Source: an uncultured Oscillospiraceae bacterium
GTDB taxonomy: Bacteria; Bacillota; Clostridia; Oscillospirales; Oscillospiraceae
NCBI GenBank assembly: GCA_900762005.1
Contig: CAAFEV010000294.1
Location: forward strand, 1 to 10,656
Direction of reading: 5' to 3'
DNA: 10,656 nt
Shown: positions 1 through 6,333 of the stretch, piece after piece
How positions within the stretch are numbered: position 1 is the first letter of the stretch
Layout of the letters: each line of letters starts with the position of its first letter
Made by a program: the position numbers and the translations under genes
The notes under the pieces: model-generated
What the model saw: only the letters and a program-made list of their open reading frames with translations
Database searches by the model: none
What the model was told of the DNA's origin: nothing

Positions 1-1
1 C

Positions 2-199
2 AAGGACGAGGATACCGGAATGCGCAGCGACGGTGCTTTCAGCGATTTGAAGGAGGTCAGCAGCTATGCACTCGATGCCATCCTCTGGGCAAACGTAAAG
101 GGTTTGATTCAGGGCGTCGGCGGCAACCGCTTAGACCCCAAGGGGCTTGCAACCCGTGCTCAGATTGCAGCGGTTTTGATGCGCTATTTAGAGCAGTAA
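2..199 (+). CDS. SLH-domain surface protein, C-terminal end (partial)
   Basis: Only the last 65 residues and the TAA stop are present; the start is outside the window. The visible part contains one nearly complete S-layer homology domain: an FSDL start, a helix with ALDAILWAN, a GLIQGVGGN turn, an LDPKGLATRAQ segment and the closing AAVLMRYLEQ helix. SLH domains bind pyruvylated secondary cell-wall polymers and anchor exported proteins to the surface of Gram-positive bacteria, usually as three tandem copies at one end of the protein. The domain ends the protein, so this is probably the last of a C-terminal set. The functional part of the protein cannot be seen, so its role beyond surface anchoring is unknown. 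Confidence 0.85.
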   Translation, partial: KDEDTGMRSDGAFSDLKEVSSYALDAILWANVKGLIQGVGGNRLDPKGLATRAQIAAVLMRYLEQ

Positions 200-213
200 C
201 AGTAAAAAATAGG

Positions 214-259
214 AAGTGGCAGTACCAAAATGCGCTGCATTTTGGTACTGCCACTTTTT
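214..259. terminator. Shared bidirectional intrinsic terminator
   Basis: A perfect 20-bp stem (214-233 with 237-256) closes on a 3-nt loop. On the + strand it is followed by a T run (255-259) and serves the SLH gene. On the - strand it is followed by the complement of the A-rich stretch 203-210 and can serve the convergent M23 peptidase gene, whose stop codon is at 266-268. Confidence 0.85.
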
Positions 260-265
260 CGGTTT

Positions 266-937
266 TTACGCCCAGTAATCTTCGGGATTCAACGGCGAGC
301 CGTTGCGATAGACGGCGAAGTGCATATGCGGCGCAACTGCGGTTTCCACACAGGCGGTCTGTCCGACGGTGCCGAGGACGCTGCCTGCGCTCACCGTGTC
401 GCCGACCTTGACGGATACCGTCTCGGTAAGGTTGGAATAATGCGTCGTGTAGCCGTCCGAATGGGAGAGCACCACCGTCATGCCAAGGCGTTCATCCTCA
501 TAAATCGCCTCCACCGTACCCGCTGCCGCTGCGCAGACGTCCTGCCCCAACGCCGCCGCAAGGTCAACGCCCTCGTGCGTGCGCCAGTCGCGTGTGGTTT
601 CGTTGTAAGCAAGGTGATCCGCCGCAAAAATGGTCAGCGCGTCACCCTGCACCGGCGGCGTCAGATGGAAAACGGGCTTTTTCGTTCCGCTTTCGGTCGG
701 CAGTTCACCCGGCTGCGTCACGGCGGCGTCCACGGCGGGTGCGGTTGTCTTGTCCGCTGCCCGCGGCTGCACGTCCGTCACGGAGACCGTCGGCTCCTGC
801 GTCGGTTCGGTTCTGTCCTTCAAGAGAAAATAGCCGGAAATACCCACAGCCACTGCACAAAGAAGCAGGACTATGTAGTAGCCCTTCTCCTTGACAAATC
901 TGCGGATGCCGTTGAATTTATTGCTGCTGTTTTTCAT
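266..937 (-). CDS. spoIIQ: SpoIIQ-like M23 (LytM) peptidase, membrane-anchored
   Basis: A 223-residue protein with a short N-terminal cytoplasmic tail, one transmembrane helix (about residues 20-39), a low-complexity Thr/Pro/Ala linker (about 40-90) and a C-terminal M23/LytM domain (about 100-223). The zinc-site signature is intact: HEGVD (H121, D125), THYSNL (H166) and HMH (H204, H206). The ATG at 937 was chosen because GGAGGTG (944-950) lies 6 nt upstream; an upstream in-frame extension has no such site. In sporulating firmicutes SpoIIQ sits in the forespore membrane and pairs with SpoIIIAH across the engulfment space. The Clostridioides difficile protein is of nearly the same length and keeps its catalytic histidines, unlike the degenerate Bacillus subtilis one. 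The sigma-F-like promoter upstream strengthens the assignment. The alternative is a generic M23 cell-wall hydrolase. The gene appears monocistronic. Confidence 0.7.
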   Translation of the reverse strand: MKNSSNKFNGIRRFVKEKGYYIVLLLCAVAVGISGYFLLKDRTEPTQEPTVSVTDVQPRAADKTTAPAVDAAVTQPGELPTESGTKKPVFHLTPPVQGDALTIFAADHLAYNETTRDWRTHEGVDLAAALGQDVCAAAAGTVEAIYEDERLGMTVVLSHSDGYTTHYSNLTETVSVKVGDTVSAGSVLGTVGQTACVETAVAPHMHFAVYRNGSPLNPEDYWA

Positions 938-957
938 AACAAGCACCTCCGAACAGC

Positions 958-986
958 AGTATCGCCAAAGAAAAAAAGCTTTATAC
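958..986 (-). promoter_or_regulatory. Sigma-F-type forespore promoter of the M23 peptidase gene
   Basis: Read on the - strand, GTATA (982-986) is followed after exactly 15 nt by GGCGATACT (958-966). This fits the sigma-F pattern known from Bacillus and Clostridia (about GYATA, 15 nt, GGNRANANT) at all key positions. Transcription would start near 951, directly in front of the ribosome binding site at 944-950, giving a very short leader. Confidence 0.65.
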
Positions 987-1099
987 CTCTTGATTCCCAT
1001 TTTTTTGCGTTGCGGCAAGACATCAAACGCGGATACAGGAAACATACACGGCGTTTCAGCTGGCACGGCTGTAAAAAAACATTTTTTGTCAGGTTGAAA

Positions 1100-1116
1100 T
1101 TTGAACGTGTTTCAAA
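1100..1116. repeat. Short dyad TTTGAA-N5-TTCAAA, possible operator
   Basis: The half-sites TTTGAA (1100-1105) and TTCAAA (1111-1116) are perfect inverted repeats separated by 5 nt. They lie about 35-50 nt upstream of the only good -10 element of the following gene, where an activator or repressor could bind. The sequence is AT-rich and short, so chance is a real possibility. Confidence 0.25.
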
Positions 1117-1149
1117 CGTTTCTCGACCTTTTCCCCGCGCCTTTTCCGC

Positions 1150-1155
1150 TATACT
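1150..1155 (+). promoter_or_regulatory. Probable -10 element for the Cna-B-like gene
   Basis: TATACT matches the vegetative -10 at five of six positions and lies about 30 nt before the start codon. No -35 box stands at 16-18 nt; the nearest partial match (TCGACC, 1123-1128) is 21 nt away. The promoter may therefore be weak or activator-dependent. Confidence 0.35.
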
Positions 1156-1186
1156 CAGGACAGAACAAATGAGGGGGGAGAACGTC

Positions 1187-1858
1187 ATGAAGCAATCTGC
1201 GGTACGCATTTTGTGCGCCTGTCTTTTAATGTGTCTTGCACTGGGCATCGCCGTGGCAAGCATCGGCGCGGTTGTTGACGAGCAGGAGTCGCCTGCACCG
1301 AAAAAAGTGCCTGCACCGAACGAGACGGTCAGCCTGTTTTCCCGTGTTGCGCTGAGAAGCGCAAAGCCGGGTGAGAAAATATTCCTGTATGGCGCGGACG
1401 GAAAGCTTCTGCAAACCCTTTTAACCGACACGCAGGCGAATGCCGCGACAAAGCTCCTGCAGGCGGGGCAGTACTATGTCTGTACGGAGAACGGTTGCAC
1501 GGCATTTACCTTAGCGGAAAGCGCGGCTCTGACAATCAGCGGCGGCTGCGGCTGGACGGACGGGGAGCGGCTGCATCTGGAGCAGGGACTTGTCGGCACG
1601 GTGCGTGTGGAGCAGACGGTGACGCGAACGGCGGCGGAGGTCGGATGGCTGGATTTTGTGCTGACGGATGGAGAATATCGCCGCCGTGAGGTGGTGTTCT
1701 GTGAAGCCGAGGGCGAAATGCTTACCTGCAGCTTCGAGGGCGTTCCCTACGGCGATTACCGCATGGAGGAGAGCGGCAAGCTCATCGGCAAGGTCACGGT
1801 CAACGCCGAAACGCCTCTTGTCACAATCAGTGCTTCGCAGCGCGTATCGGCGCACTGA
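1187..1858 (+). CDS. Secreted or membrane-anchored Cna-B/SpaA-like beta-domain protein, function unknown
   Basis: A 223-residue protein starting at an ATG 6 nt behind GGGGGGAG (1173-1180). The in-frame ATG at 1169 is rejected because the ribosome site lies downstream of it. A hydrophobic segment at residues 6-30 looks like a signal peptide or signal anchor, followed by a Pro-rich hinge with a duplicated PAP unit (36-45). Two beta-rich units follow. Unit one (about 46-118) runs from VSLFSRV through LYGADGK to GQYYVCTENG; unit two (about 134-215) runs from GTVRVEQ to YGDYRMEESGKLIGKVTV. The pattern of strands ending in YxYxxxExG resembles prealbumin-fold Cna-B/SpaA domains of Gram-positive surface proteins. 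No LPXTG sorting signal or C-terminal membrane segment is seen. It stands alone between its own promoter region and terminator. The family call is by pattern only. Confidence 0.6.
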   Translation: MKQSAVRILCACLLMCLALGIAVASIGAVVDEQESPAPKKVPAPNETVSLFSRVALRSAKPGEKIFLYGADGKLLQTLLTDTQANAATKLLQAGQYYVCTENGCTAFTLAESAALTISGGCGWTDGERLHLEQGLVGTVRVEQTVTRTAAEVGWLDFVLTDGEYRRREVVFCEAEGEMLTCSFEGVPYGDYRMEESGKLIGKVTVNAETPLVTISASQRVSAH

Positions 1859-1893
1859 GAAAATCGCTTCGAAAAAGCAGGCTGGTTTTCCGG

Positions 1894-1925
1894 AAAAGGC
1901 TTTCTCTGAGGGGGAAAGCCTTTTT
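1894..1925 (+). terminator. Intrinsic terminator of the Cna-B-like gene
   Basis: An 11-bp perfect stem (1894-1904 with 1914-1924), extendable by one G-U and one C-G pair, is closed by a short loop. The descending arm ends in the T run 1921-1925. It lies 36 nt after the stop codon at 1856-1858. Confidence 0.85.
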
Positions 1926-1990
1926 GTATTTCTATCATGCTACCTGTAAAACCGAAGTGGTGGTTGTAGTTCTTTTTTTCGTCTTTCCCC

Positions 1991-2018
1991 TTGACAAAAT
2001 TGAATTTTATGCTATGAT
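1991..2018 (+). promoter_or_regulatory. Vegetative (sigma-A) promoter of the metK transcript
   Basis: A consensus -35 TTGACA (1991-1996) is followed after 16 nt by TATGAT (2013-2018). TG stands one base upstream of the -10, forming an extended -10 element. The predicted start near 2025 lies just ahead of the riboswitch aptamer, as expected for an S-box leader. Confidence 0.85.
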
Positions 2019-2035
2019 AATCAATAATTTCACAA

Positions 2036-2127
2036 CCTTATCGAGAGTGGTGGAGGGACCGGCCCTATGAAGCCCGACAACCTGCGCAAGCAAGGTGCCA
2101 ATTCCGGCGAGTAATCGACAGATGAGG
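2036..2127 (+). ncRNA. SAM-I (S-box) riboswitch aptamer
   Basis: The conserved S-box core is present in order: GAGAG, GGTGGAGGGAC, GGCCC-ATGAAG-CCC, ACAACC, then AAGGTGCCAATTCC. P1 forms between CCTTATC (2036-2042) and GATGAGG (2121-2127), with one G-U pair. P3 is capped by a GCAA tetraloop (2086-2089). S-box aptamers bind S-adenosylmethionine and switch off methionine/SAM genes when SAM is plentiful. The downstream gene is SAM synthetase, the classic target, so this is direct product feedback. Confidence 0.95.
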
Positions 2128-2148
2128 ACAAGCAATGTGCCCTGTCGA
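2115..2148 (+). promoter_or_regulatory. Predicted antiterminator of the S-box riboswitch
   Basis: TCGACAG (2115-2121) is perfectly complementary over 7 bp to CTGTCGA (2142-2148). The first element lies at the 3' end of the aptamer and includes the first base of the P1 3' strand. The second covers the upper ascending arm and loop of the terminator. Pairing them would break both, which explains a switch to read-through when SAM is low. The structure was read by eye, not by energy calculation. Confidence 0.65.
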
Positions 2149-2165
2149 AAACAGGGCATTTCTTT
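2138..2165 (+). terminator. Riboswitch-controlled terminator upstream of metK
   Basis: TGCCCTGT (2138-2145) pairs with ACAGGGCA (2151-2158) around a 5-nt loop and is followed by TTTCTTT (2159-2165). It lies between the S-box aptamer and metK and is the expression platform: SAM-bound aptamer allows this hairpin to form and stops transcription. Confidence 0.9.
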
Positions 2166-2204
2166 GTATCGGTGGGTTTTGAAAATCAGAAAGGATGTGC
2201 CACC

Positions 2205-3362
2205 ATGCAAAAACGTATCTTTACCTCCGAATCCGTGACCGAAGGGCACCCCGACAAGGTCTGCGACCAGATTTCCGACGGCGTTCTGGACGCGATTCTG
2301 GCGCAGGATAAAAATGCCCGCGTTGCCTGCGAATGTATTACCACAACGGGGATGGTGCTCGTCATGGGTGAAATCTCCACCGAATGCTATGTGGATATTC
2401 CGCACGTTGCGCGGCAAACCCTTTGCAACATCGGCTATGACCGCCCGGAGGCGGGCTTTAACGGTCATAATTGCGCCGTGTTAACCGCAATCGACGAGCA
2501 GTCCGGCGATATTGCTATGGGCGTGAACGCGTCCTACGAAGAAGAAAACACGCTCGGTGCGGGTGATCAGGGCATGATGTTCGGCTTTGCCTGCGACGAA
2601 ACCCCCGAGCTGATGCCCGCGCCGATTACCTACGCCCACAAGCTGGCAAAGGCACTGACCGATGCACGGAAAAGCAAGCAGCTGTCATGGCTGCGCCCCG
2701 ACGGAAAAAGTCAGGTTTCCGTGCAGTATGCCGAGGACGGAACGCCCGAACGCATCGACACTGTGGTGGTATCCACGCAGCACGACGAGAATATCGCGAT
2801 TGCCGAGCTGCGCGAAGCGGTGATTGAAGAAATTATCAAGCCAACCCTCCCGGCAAAGCTTCTGCAAAATACAAAGTTCTACGTCAATCCGACCGGCCGC
2901 TTTGTGCTGGGCGGGCCCGCAGCCGACTCCGGTTTGACGGGGAGAAAAATTATTGTGGATACCTATGGCGGCTATGCCGCACACGGCGGCGGCTGCTTCA
3001 GCGGAAAAGACCCGACCAAGGTGGACCGCAGCGCGGCGTATATGGCACGCTACGCCGCAAAGAACATTGTCAGGGCGGGGCTTGCGCGGAAGTGCCAGAT
3101 TGAGCTTGCCTATGCCATCGGCGTGGCAAGACCTGTCTCCGTTCTGGTGGACACCTTCGGCACGGGGAAGCTCAGTGATCTGCGCCTGAGCGAGCTCGTG
3201 AACGAATGCTTTGACCTGCGCCCTGCGGCAATCATCAACGCGCTTGATTTGCGCCGCCCGATTTACCTGCAAACCGCCGCATACGGTCACTTCGGCAGAG
3301 ACGATTTGAATTTGCCGTGGGAAAAGACCGACTGTGTGGAGAAGATATTAGAAAAGGTATAA
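2205..3362 (+). CDS. metK: S-adenosylmethionine synthetase (methionine adenosyltransferase)
   Basis: A 385-residue cytosolic enzyme that makes SAM from methionine and ATP. The length is normal for bacterial MetK. Signatures visible: TEGHPDKVCDQISD near the N terminus (residues 12-25, with the ATP-binding His15), the LGAGDQGMMFG loop (117-127), and the glycine-rich GGGCFSGKDPTKVDRSAAY segment (261-279). The last has Cys where many homologues have Ala. The ATG at 2205 was chosen because AAGGAT (2191-2196) lies 8 nt upstream and the protein then begins just before the family start RIFTSESVTEGHPDK; the earlier in-frame GTG at 2172 has no ribosome site. The S-box riboswitch controls it. The aminotransferase gene begins 6 nt after the stop and is almost certainly co-transcribed. 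Confidence 0.98.
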   Translation: MQKRIFTSESVTEGHPDKVCDQISDGVLDAILAQDKNARVACECITTTGMVLVMGEISTECYVDIPHVARQTLCNIGYDRPEAGFNGHNCAVLTAIDEQSGDIAMGVNASYEEENTLGAGDQGMMFGFACDETPELMPAPITYAHKLAKALTDARKSKQLSWLRPDGKSQVSVQYAEDGTPERIDTVVVSTQHDENIAIAELREAVIEEIIKPTLPAKLLQNTKFYVNPTGRFVLGGPAADSGLTGRKIIVDTYGGYAAHGGGCFSGKDPTKVDRSAAYMARYAAKNIVRAGLARKCQIELAYAIGVARPVSVLVDTFGTGKLSDLRLSELVNECFDLRPAAIINALDLRRPIYLQTAAYGHFGRDDLNLPWEKTDCVEKILEKV

Positions 3363-3368
3363 AAGTAG

Positions 3369-4559
3369 ATGAAGCTCTCAAAAAAAATTACCGCCTGTAA
3401 TCTCTCACCGATTCGTAAATTCTACCCTTATTTAATTGAGGCTGAGAAAAAAGGAATTTATATTCACAGCCTGAACATCGGTCAGCCGGACATTCCGACC
3501 CCGCCTTCATACAAGCAGGCGATTGCCGACCAGCGCGAAACAGTGCTCTCTTACGCGCCCTCGCCCGGTATTCCGCTGTTGATTGACGCGGTGCGCGGTT
3601 ACTATGACCGTCTCGGTATCGCGCTGGAACGGCAGGATATTCTGATTACCACCGGCGGCAGCGAAGCTCTGCTTATGGCGTTTTTGTGCATTCTCGACGA
3701 GGGCAGCGAGGTCATTGTGCCCGAGCCGTTCTATCCGAATTACAACACCTTTATCCAAGCTGCGGGGGGCAGGCTCTGCCCTGTGAAAACCGTACCGGAG
3801 GACGGCTATTTTTACGCCGAACGCTGCCGCATAGAGCCACTGATTAACGAAAACACCCGCGCAATTCTGCTCACGAATCCCGGAAATCCGACCGGCACCG
3901 CGCTGGACGACAAGGAGCTGCGTCTGCTGGCTGATATCGCCAGGGAGCATGAGTTGTATCTGGTTTGCGACGAGGTCTACCGAGAGTTTATCTATGACCG
4001 CGAGCGTCTGACCTCGGCGGCTGAGCTGCCGGACATTGAGGAAAATCTGATTTTGGTGGACTCCGTCTCCAAGCGGTTCAGTGCCTGCGGCGCACGCATC
4101 GGTGCCCTGATTACGAAAAACCGCGCACTGATGGAGAGTGCCTTGAAGATTGCACAGGCGCGGCTGTCTGTGGCGACGCTTGATCAGCTGGGCGCGGCAG
4201 CCCTTTACGGTGTGGAGCCCGGCTATTTCGACGAAACACGCGAGGAATACCGCCGCCGCCGCGACGTCTGCTACCGCAAGCTCATGGAAATCCCCGGCGT
4301 TGTCACCACCGAGCCGAAGGGTGCTTTTTATACGATGGCAAAGCTCCCGGTGGACGATGCAGAGGCGTTCCAGCTGTTTTTACTACGCGAGTTTTCCGAT
4401 AACAACGAGACCGTGGTCTTTGCCCCGGGAAACGGCTTTTACGCTACCGAGGGTGCGGGTAAAAGTGAAATCCGCATAGCCTATGTCCTGTGCTGCGAGG
4501 AGCTCTCCCGCGCTCTGGAGCTCTTGGCAATGGCGATTAAACAATACAACGAACGGTAA
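3369..4559 (+). CDS. Class I/II PLP-dependent aminotransferase in the SAM-controlled metK operon
   Basis: A 396-residue fold-type I aminotransferase of the AspB/AspC-like group. Visible active-site elements: TTGGSEAL (94-101), which cups the PLP phosphate; LTNPGNPTG (168-176, with Asn170); CDEVYREF (200-207, Asp201 and Tyr204); DSVSKRFSACGARIG (231-245), with the PLP-lysine Lys235; and EIRIAYV (367-373), whose Arg369 should bind the substrate carboxylate. All key residues are intact. It starts 6 nt after metK, with AAAAGG (3352-3357) inside the end of metK as ribosome site. Substrate cannot be read from sequence. Sharing the S-box transcript suggests a sulfur amino acid role, for example transaminating 4-methylthio-2-oxobutyrate to methionine as in Bacillus salvage, but aspartate aminotransferase activity is equally compatible. 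Confidence 0.9.
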   Translation: MKLSKKITACNLSPIRKFYPYLIEAEKKGIYIHSLNIGQPDIPTPPSYKQAIADQRETVLSYAPSPGIPLLIDAVRGYYDRLGIALERQDILITTGGSEALLMAFLCILDEGSEVIVPEPFYPNYNTFIQAAGGRLCPVKTVPEDGYFYAERCRIEPLINENTRAILLTNPGNPTGTALDDKELRLLADIAREHELYLVCDEVYREFIYDRERLTSAAELPDIEENLILVDSVSKRFSACGARIGALITKNRALMESALKIAQARLSVATLDQLGAAALYGVEPGYFDETREEYRRRRDVCYRKLMEIPGVVTTEPKGAFYTMAKLPVDDAEAFQLFLLREFSDNNETVVFAPGNGFYATEGAGKSEIRIAYVLCCEELSRALELLAMAIKQYNER

Positions 4560-4561
4560 TT

Positions 4562-4607
4562 AAACACCACAGGGGACGGCTGCAAAACCGTCCCCTGTGG
4601 TGTTTTT
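4562..4607. terminator. Strong terminator between convergent metK and corrinoid operons
   Basis: A perfect 18-bp stem (4562-4579 with 4588-4605) around an 8-nt loop ends in the T run 4603-4607 on the + strand, three bases after the aminotransferase stop. On the - strand it lies 11 nt after the RACo stop codon, but the following T run is weak (TTTAATTA), so termination in that direction may be less efficient. Confidence 0.9.
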
Positions 4608-4616
4608 GAGCAGTTT

Positions 4617-6284
4617 CTATGCGAGAGGTATAAAACGCGAAGCGTCGGTATGCGGCAGGAAGCAAGCGGCGACAAAGGCCTCCATATAGCCCGGATGTGC
4701 GGAGAGTTCCACATAGGTCATGCCCCGCGCAATCTCGGACAGTCTTTGCTCCGCCGCATCGGATGCCGTCAGCAGATACGCACCCGCGAGAGCGGAATTG
4801 CCGATATACCGGCAGCGGTCAAGCGGAATATTCGGCAGCATTCCGACGGCAACCGCGTTGCGCAGGTCAATGCCGCTGCCGATACCGCCCGCAAGCAGCA
4901 GCCGCTCTATCGCGCTTTCGCGCAAATCCAACGAGGTAAGCAGACAGTCAACGGCGGCATAGATTGCGCCCTTTGCGCGGATGAAGCTGCTGATATCTGT
5001 CTCGGTTAGGGTAATTTCGCGCCCGTCGGCGGACTCATCCGCAGTGGCGAGAACAAAGCTGCCGCAGCTACTGCCGTCGTGCCGGATACGTTTGTTTTCA
5101 CGCACAAACCGACCTCTTGCGTCGATTGCTCCGGCGGCAAGCAGCGCGGCCACCGCGTCAATCAGACCGCTGCCGCACAGCCCGACGGGCTTTTTATCGC
5201 CGATGACGCGCAGCCGCGGCGTAAGCGTGCCTGTTACTAAGGAACAGGCTTCAATCGCCCCGTCGGTTGCACGCATACCGCAGGAGATATCGCCGCCTTC
5301 GAAGGCGGGGCCGGCGGAGCAGGCGCAGGCGAGCTGAAATTCGCGGTTGCCGAGAACGATTTCGCCGTTTGTACCGAGGTCGATGAACAGGGTCAGCGCG
5401 TCAGTGTCCCAAAGACGGCAGGCAAGCATTCCGGCGGTAATGTCGCCGCCGACGTAAGCACCGACACCCGGCGCAAGGCGCATCTGCGCGTCCTGCCACA
5501 TCGGCAGGGACAATGTCTGCGCGGTCAGGCCGTCATAACGAAGAAAAGCGGGAATATACGGCTCGGTACGGATGCACTGCGCGTCTACACCAAGCAGAAA
5601 ATGCGCCATGGTCGTGTTTGCGGCGATGCCTACGCGCGCAATATCCGCCGGGGAAACGCCTGCTTTTTTGCACAGGGCGGTGAGCAGGGGATATAGCGTT
5701 TCGTGTAATATTGCATTTTGCAGGGCGGCGATACCGTCCGGTTTGCCCTGTGAAAGGATGCGGGTAATCACATCTGCACCGTAGCGGATTTGACCGTTAC
5801 CGCAGGAGGCTTGTGCAAGCAGCCGTCCGTCCGCAAATGAGAACAGAACCGCCGAGACGGTGGTTGTGCCGATGTCTATGGCAATACCGCATTGCTGTGT
5901 GTCAAACGCGGAAAGGGGCATATCGCTTTCACGCAGGAATGCTTCAGAGAACAAATGCGCCGTTTCGCAGGACAGGTCGGCGGTTTTTATGCCGCTGCGA
6001 TAAGCGTCGGCAGTGCCGGGCACCAGTACCGTCAAATCGGAGCGTGGATAGGTGCGACAGGCAAGATACCAACCCTCTGCCGTGCCGGTGCGGGCAGCAG
6101 ACGGCTGCGTTTCTGCGGTTCCGGCAAGCAGGCGTACCCGGCATTTGCCGCAGGTGCCGTTGCCGCCGCATGGCACATCAAGACGAACCCCGCCGCGACG
6201 CGCCGTGTCCGAAAGCGTTTCACCCGGGCGGGCAGTCAGAACAACCGAATTCCCCTGTTCAATTTGAAAGGTGATTGTAAGCAT
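4617..6284 (-). CDS. RACo-type reductive activator of corrinoid protein (2Fe-2S ferredoxin plus ASKHA ATPase)
   Basis: A 555-residue protein. Residues 1-90 form a plant-type 2Fe-2S ferredoxin domain with Cys39, Cys45, Cys48 and Cys76 (C-x5-C-x2-C-x27-C). From about 133 comes an actin-like ATPase: AIDIGTTTVSAVLF (135-148), AANTTMAHFLLG (221-232), FIDLGTNGEIVLG (300-312), CSAGPAFEGGDISCGMRA (322-339), GLCGSGLIDA (368-377) and LLLAGGIGSGIDLRNAVAVG (462-481). This is the architecture of RACo, which uses ATP to return inactive Co(II) of the corrinoid Fe-S protein to Co(I). It follows the CFeSP large-subunit gene by 49 nt and ends the operon, so the CFeSP is its likely client. ATG 6284 has GAGGT 4-5 nt upstream; a TTG at 6329 is possible but lacks a ribosome site. 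RamA-like activators lack this ferredoxin layout. Confidence 0.92.
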   Translation of the reverse strand: MLTITFQIEQGNSVVLTARPGETLSDTARRGGVRLDVPCGGNGTCGKCRVRLLAGTAETQPSAARTGTAEGWYLACRTYPRSDLTVLVPGTADAYRSGIKTADLSCETAHLFSEAFLRESDMPLSAFDTQQCGIAIDIGTTTVSAVLFSFADGRLLAQASCGNGQIRYGADVITRILSQGKPDGIAALQNAILHETLYPLLTALCKKAGVSPADIARVGIAANTTMAHFLLGVDAQCIRTEPYIPAFLRYDGLTAQTLSLPMWQDAQMRLAPGVGAYVGGDITAGMLACRLWDTDALTLFIDLGTNGEIVLGNREFQLACACSAGPAFEGGDISCGMRATDGAIEACSLVTGTLTPRLRVIGDKKPVGLCGSGLIDAVAALLAAGAIDARGRFVRENKRIRHDGSSCGSFVLATADESADGREITLTETDISSFIRAKGAIYAAVDCLLTSLDLRESAIERLLLAGGIGSGIDLRNAVAVGMLPNIPLDRCRYIGNSALAGAYLLTASDAAEQRLSEIARGMTYVELSAHPGYMEAFVAACFLPHTDASRFIPLA

Positions 6285-6333
6285 GGCGACCTCAAAAGGG
6301 CGAATCGGAGTGAATTTGTCGGTATGCAAAATG

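Noticed and set aside
1100..1116. The dyad considered as a LexA (SOS) box.
   Set aside because: It contains GAAC but not the GAAC-N4-GTTC spacing of the Gram-positive LexA site. It is kept only as an unspecified dyad.
230..1858. A 542-codon open frame on the + strand spanning the M23 gene region and the Cna-B-like gene.
   Set aside because: The first 319 codons are the antisense of the M23 gene and the intergenic region, with no ribosome site and arginine-rich shadow composition. Only the part from 1187 is a real gene.
1940..1979. A second hairpin-like repeat (CTAC/AACC with GGTT/GTAG) followed by a T run.
   Set aside because: The stem is interrupted by an asymmetric 6-nt bulge and the loop is large; the good terminator is already at 1894-1925.
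6285..6329. TTG start at 6329 that would add 15 residues to the RACo protein.
   Set aside because: No ribosome binding site precedes it, and the added residues lie before the natural ferredoxin-domain start; ATG 6284 has GAGGT nearby.
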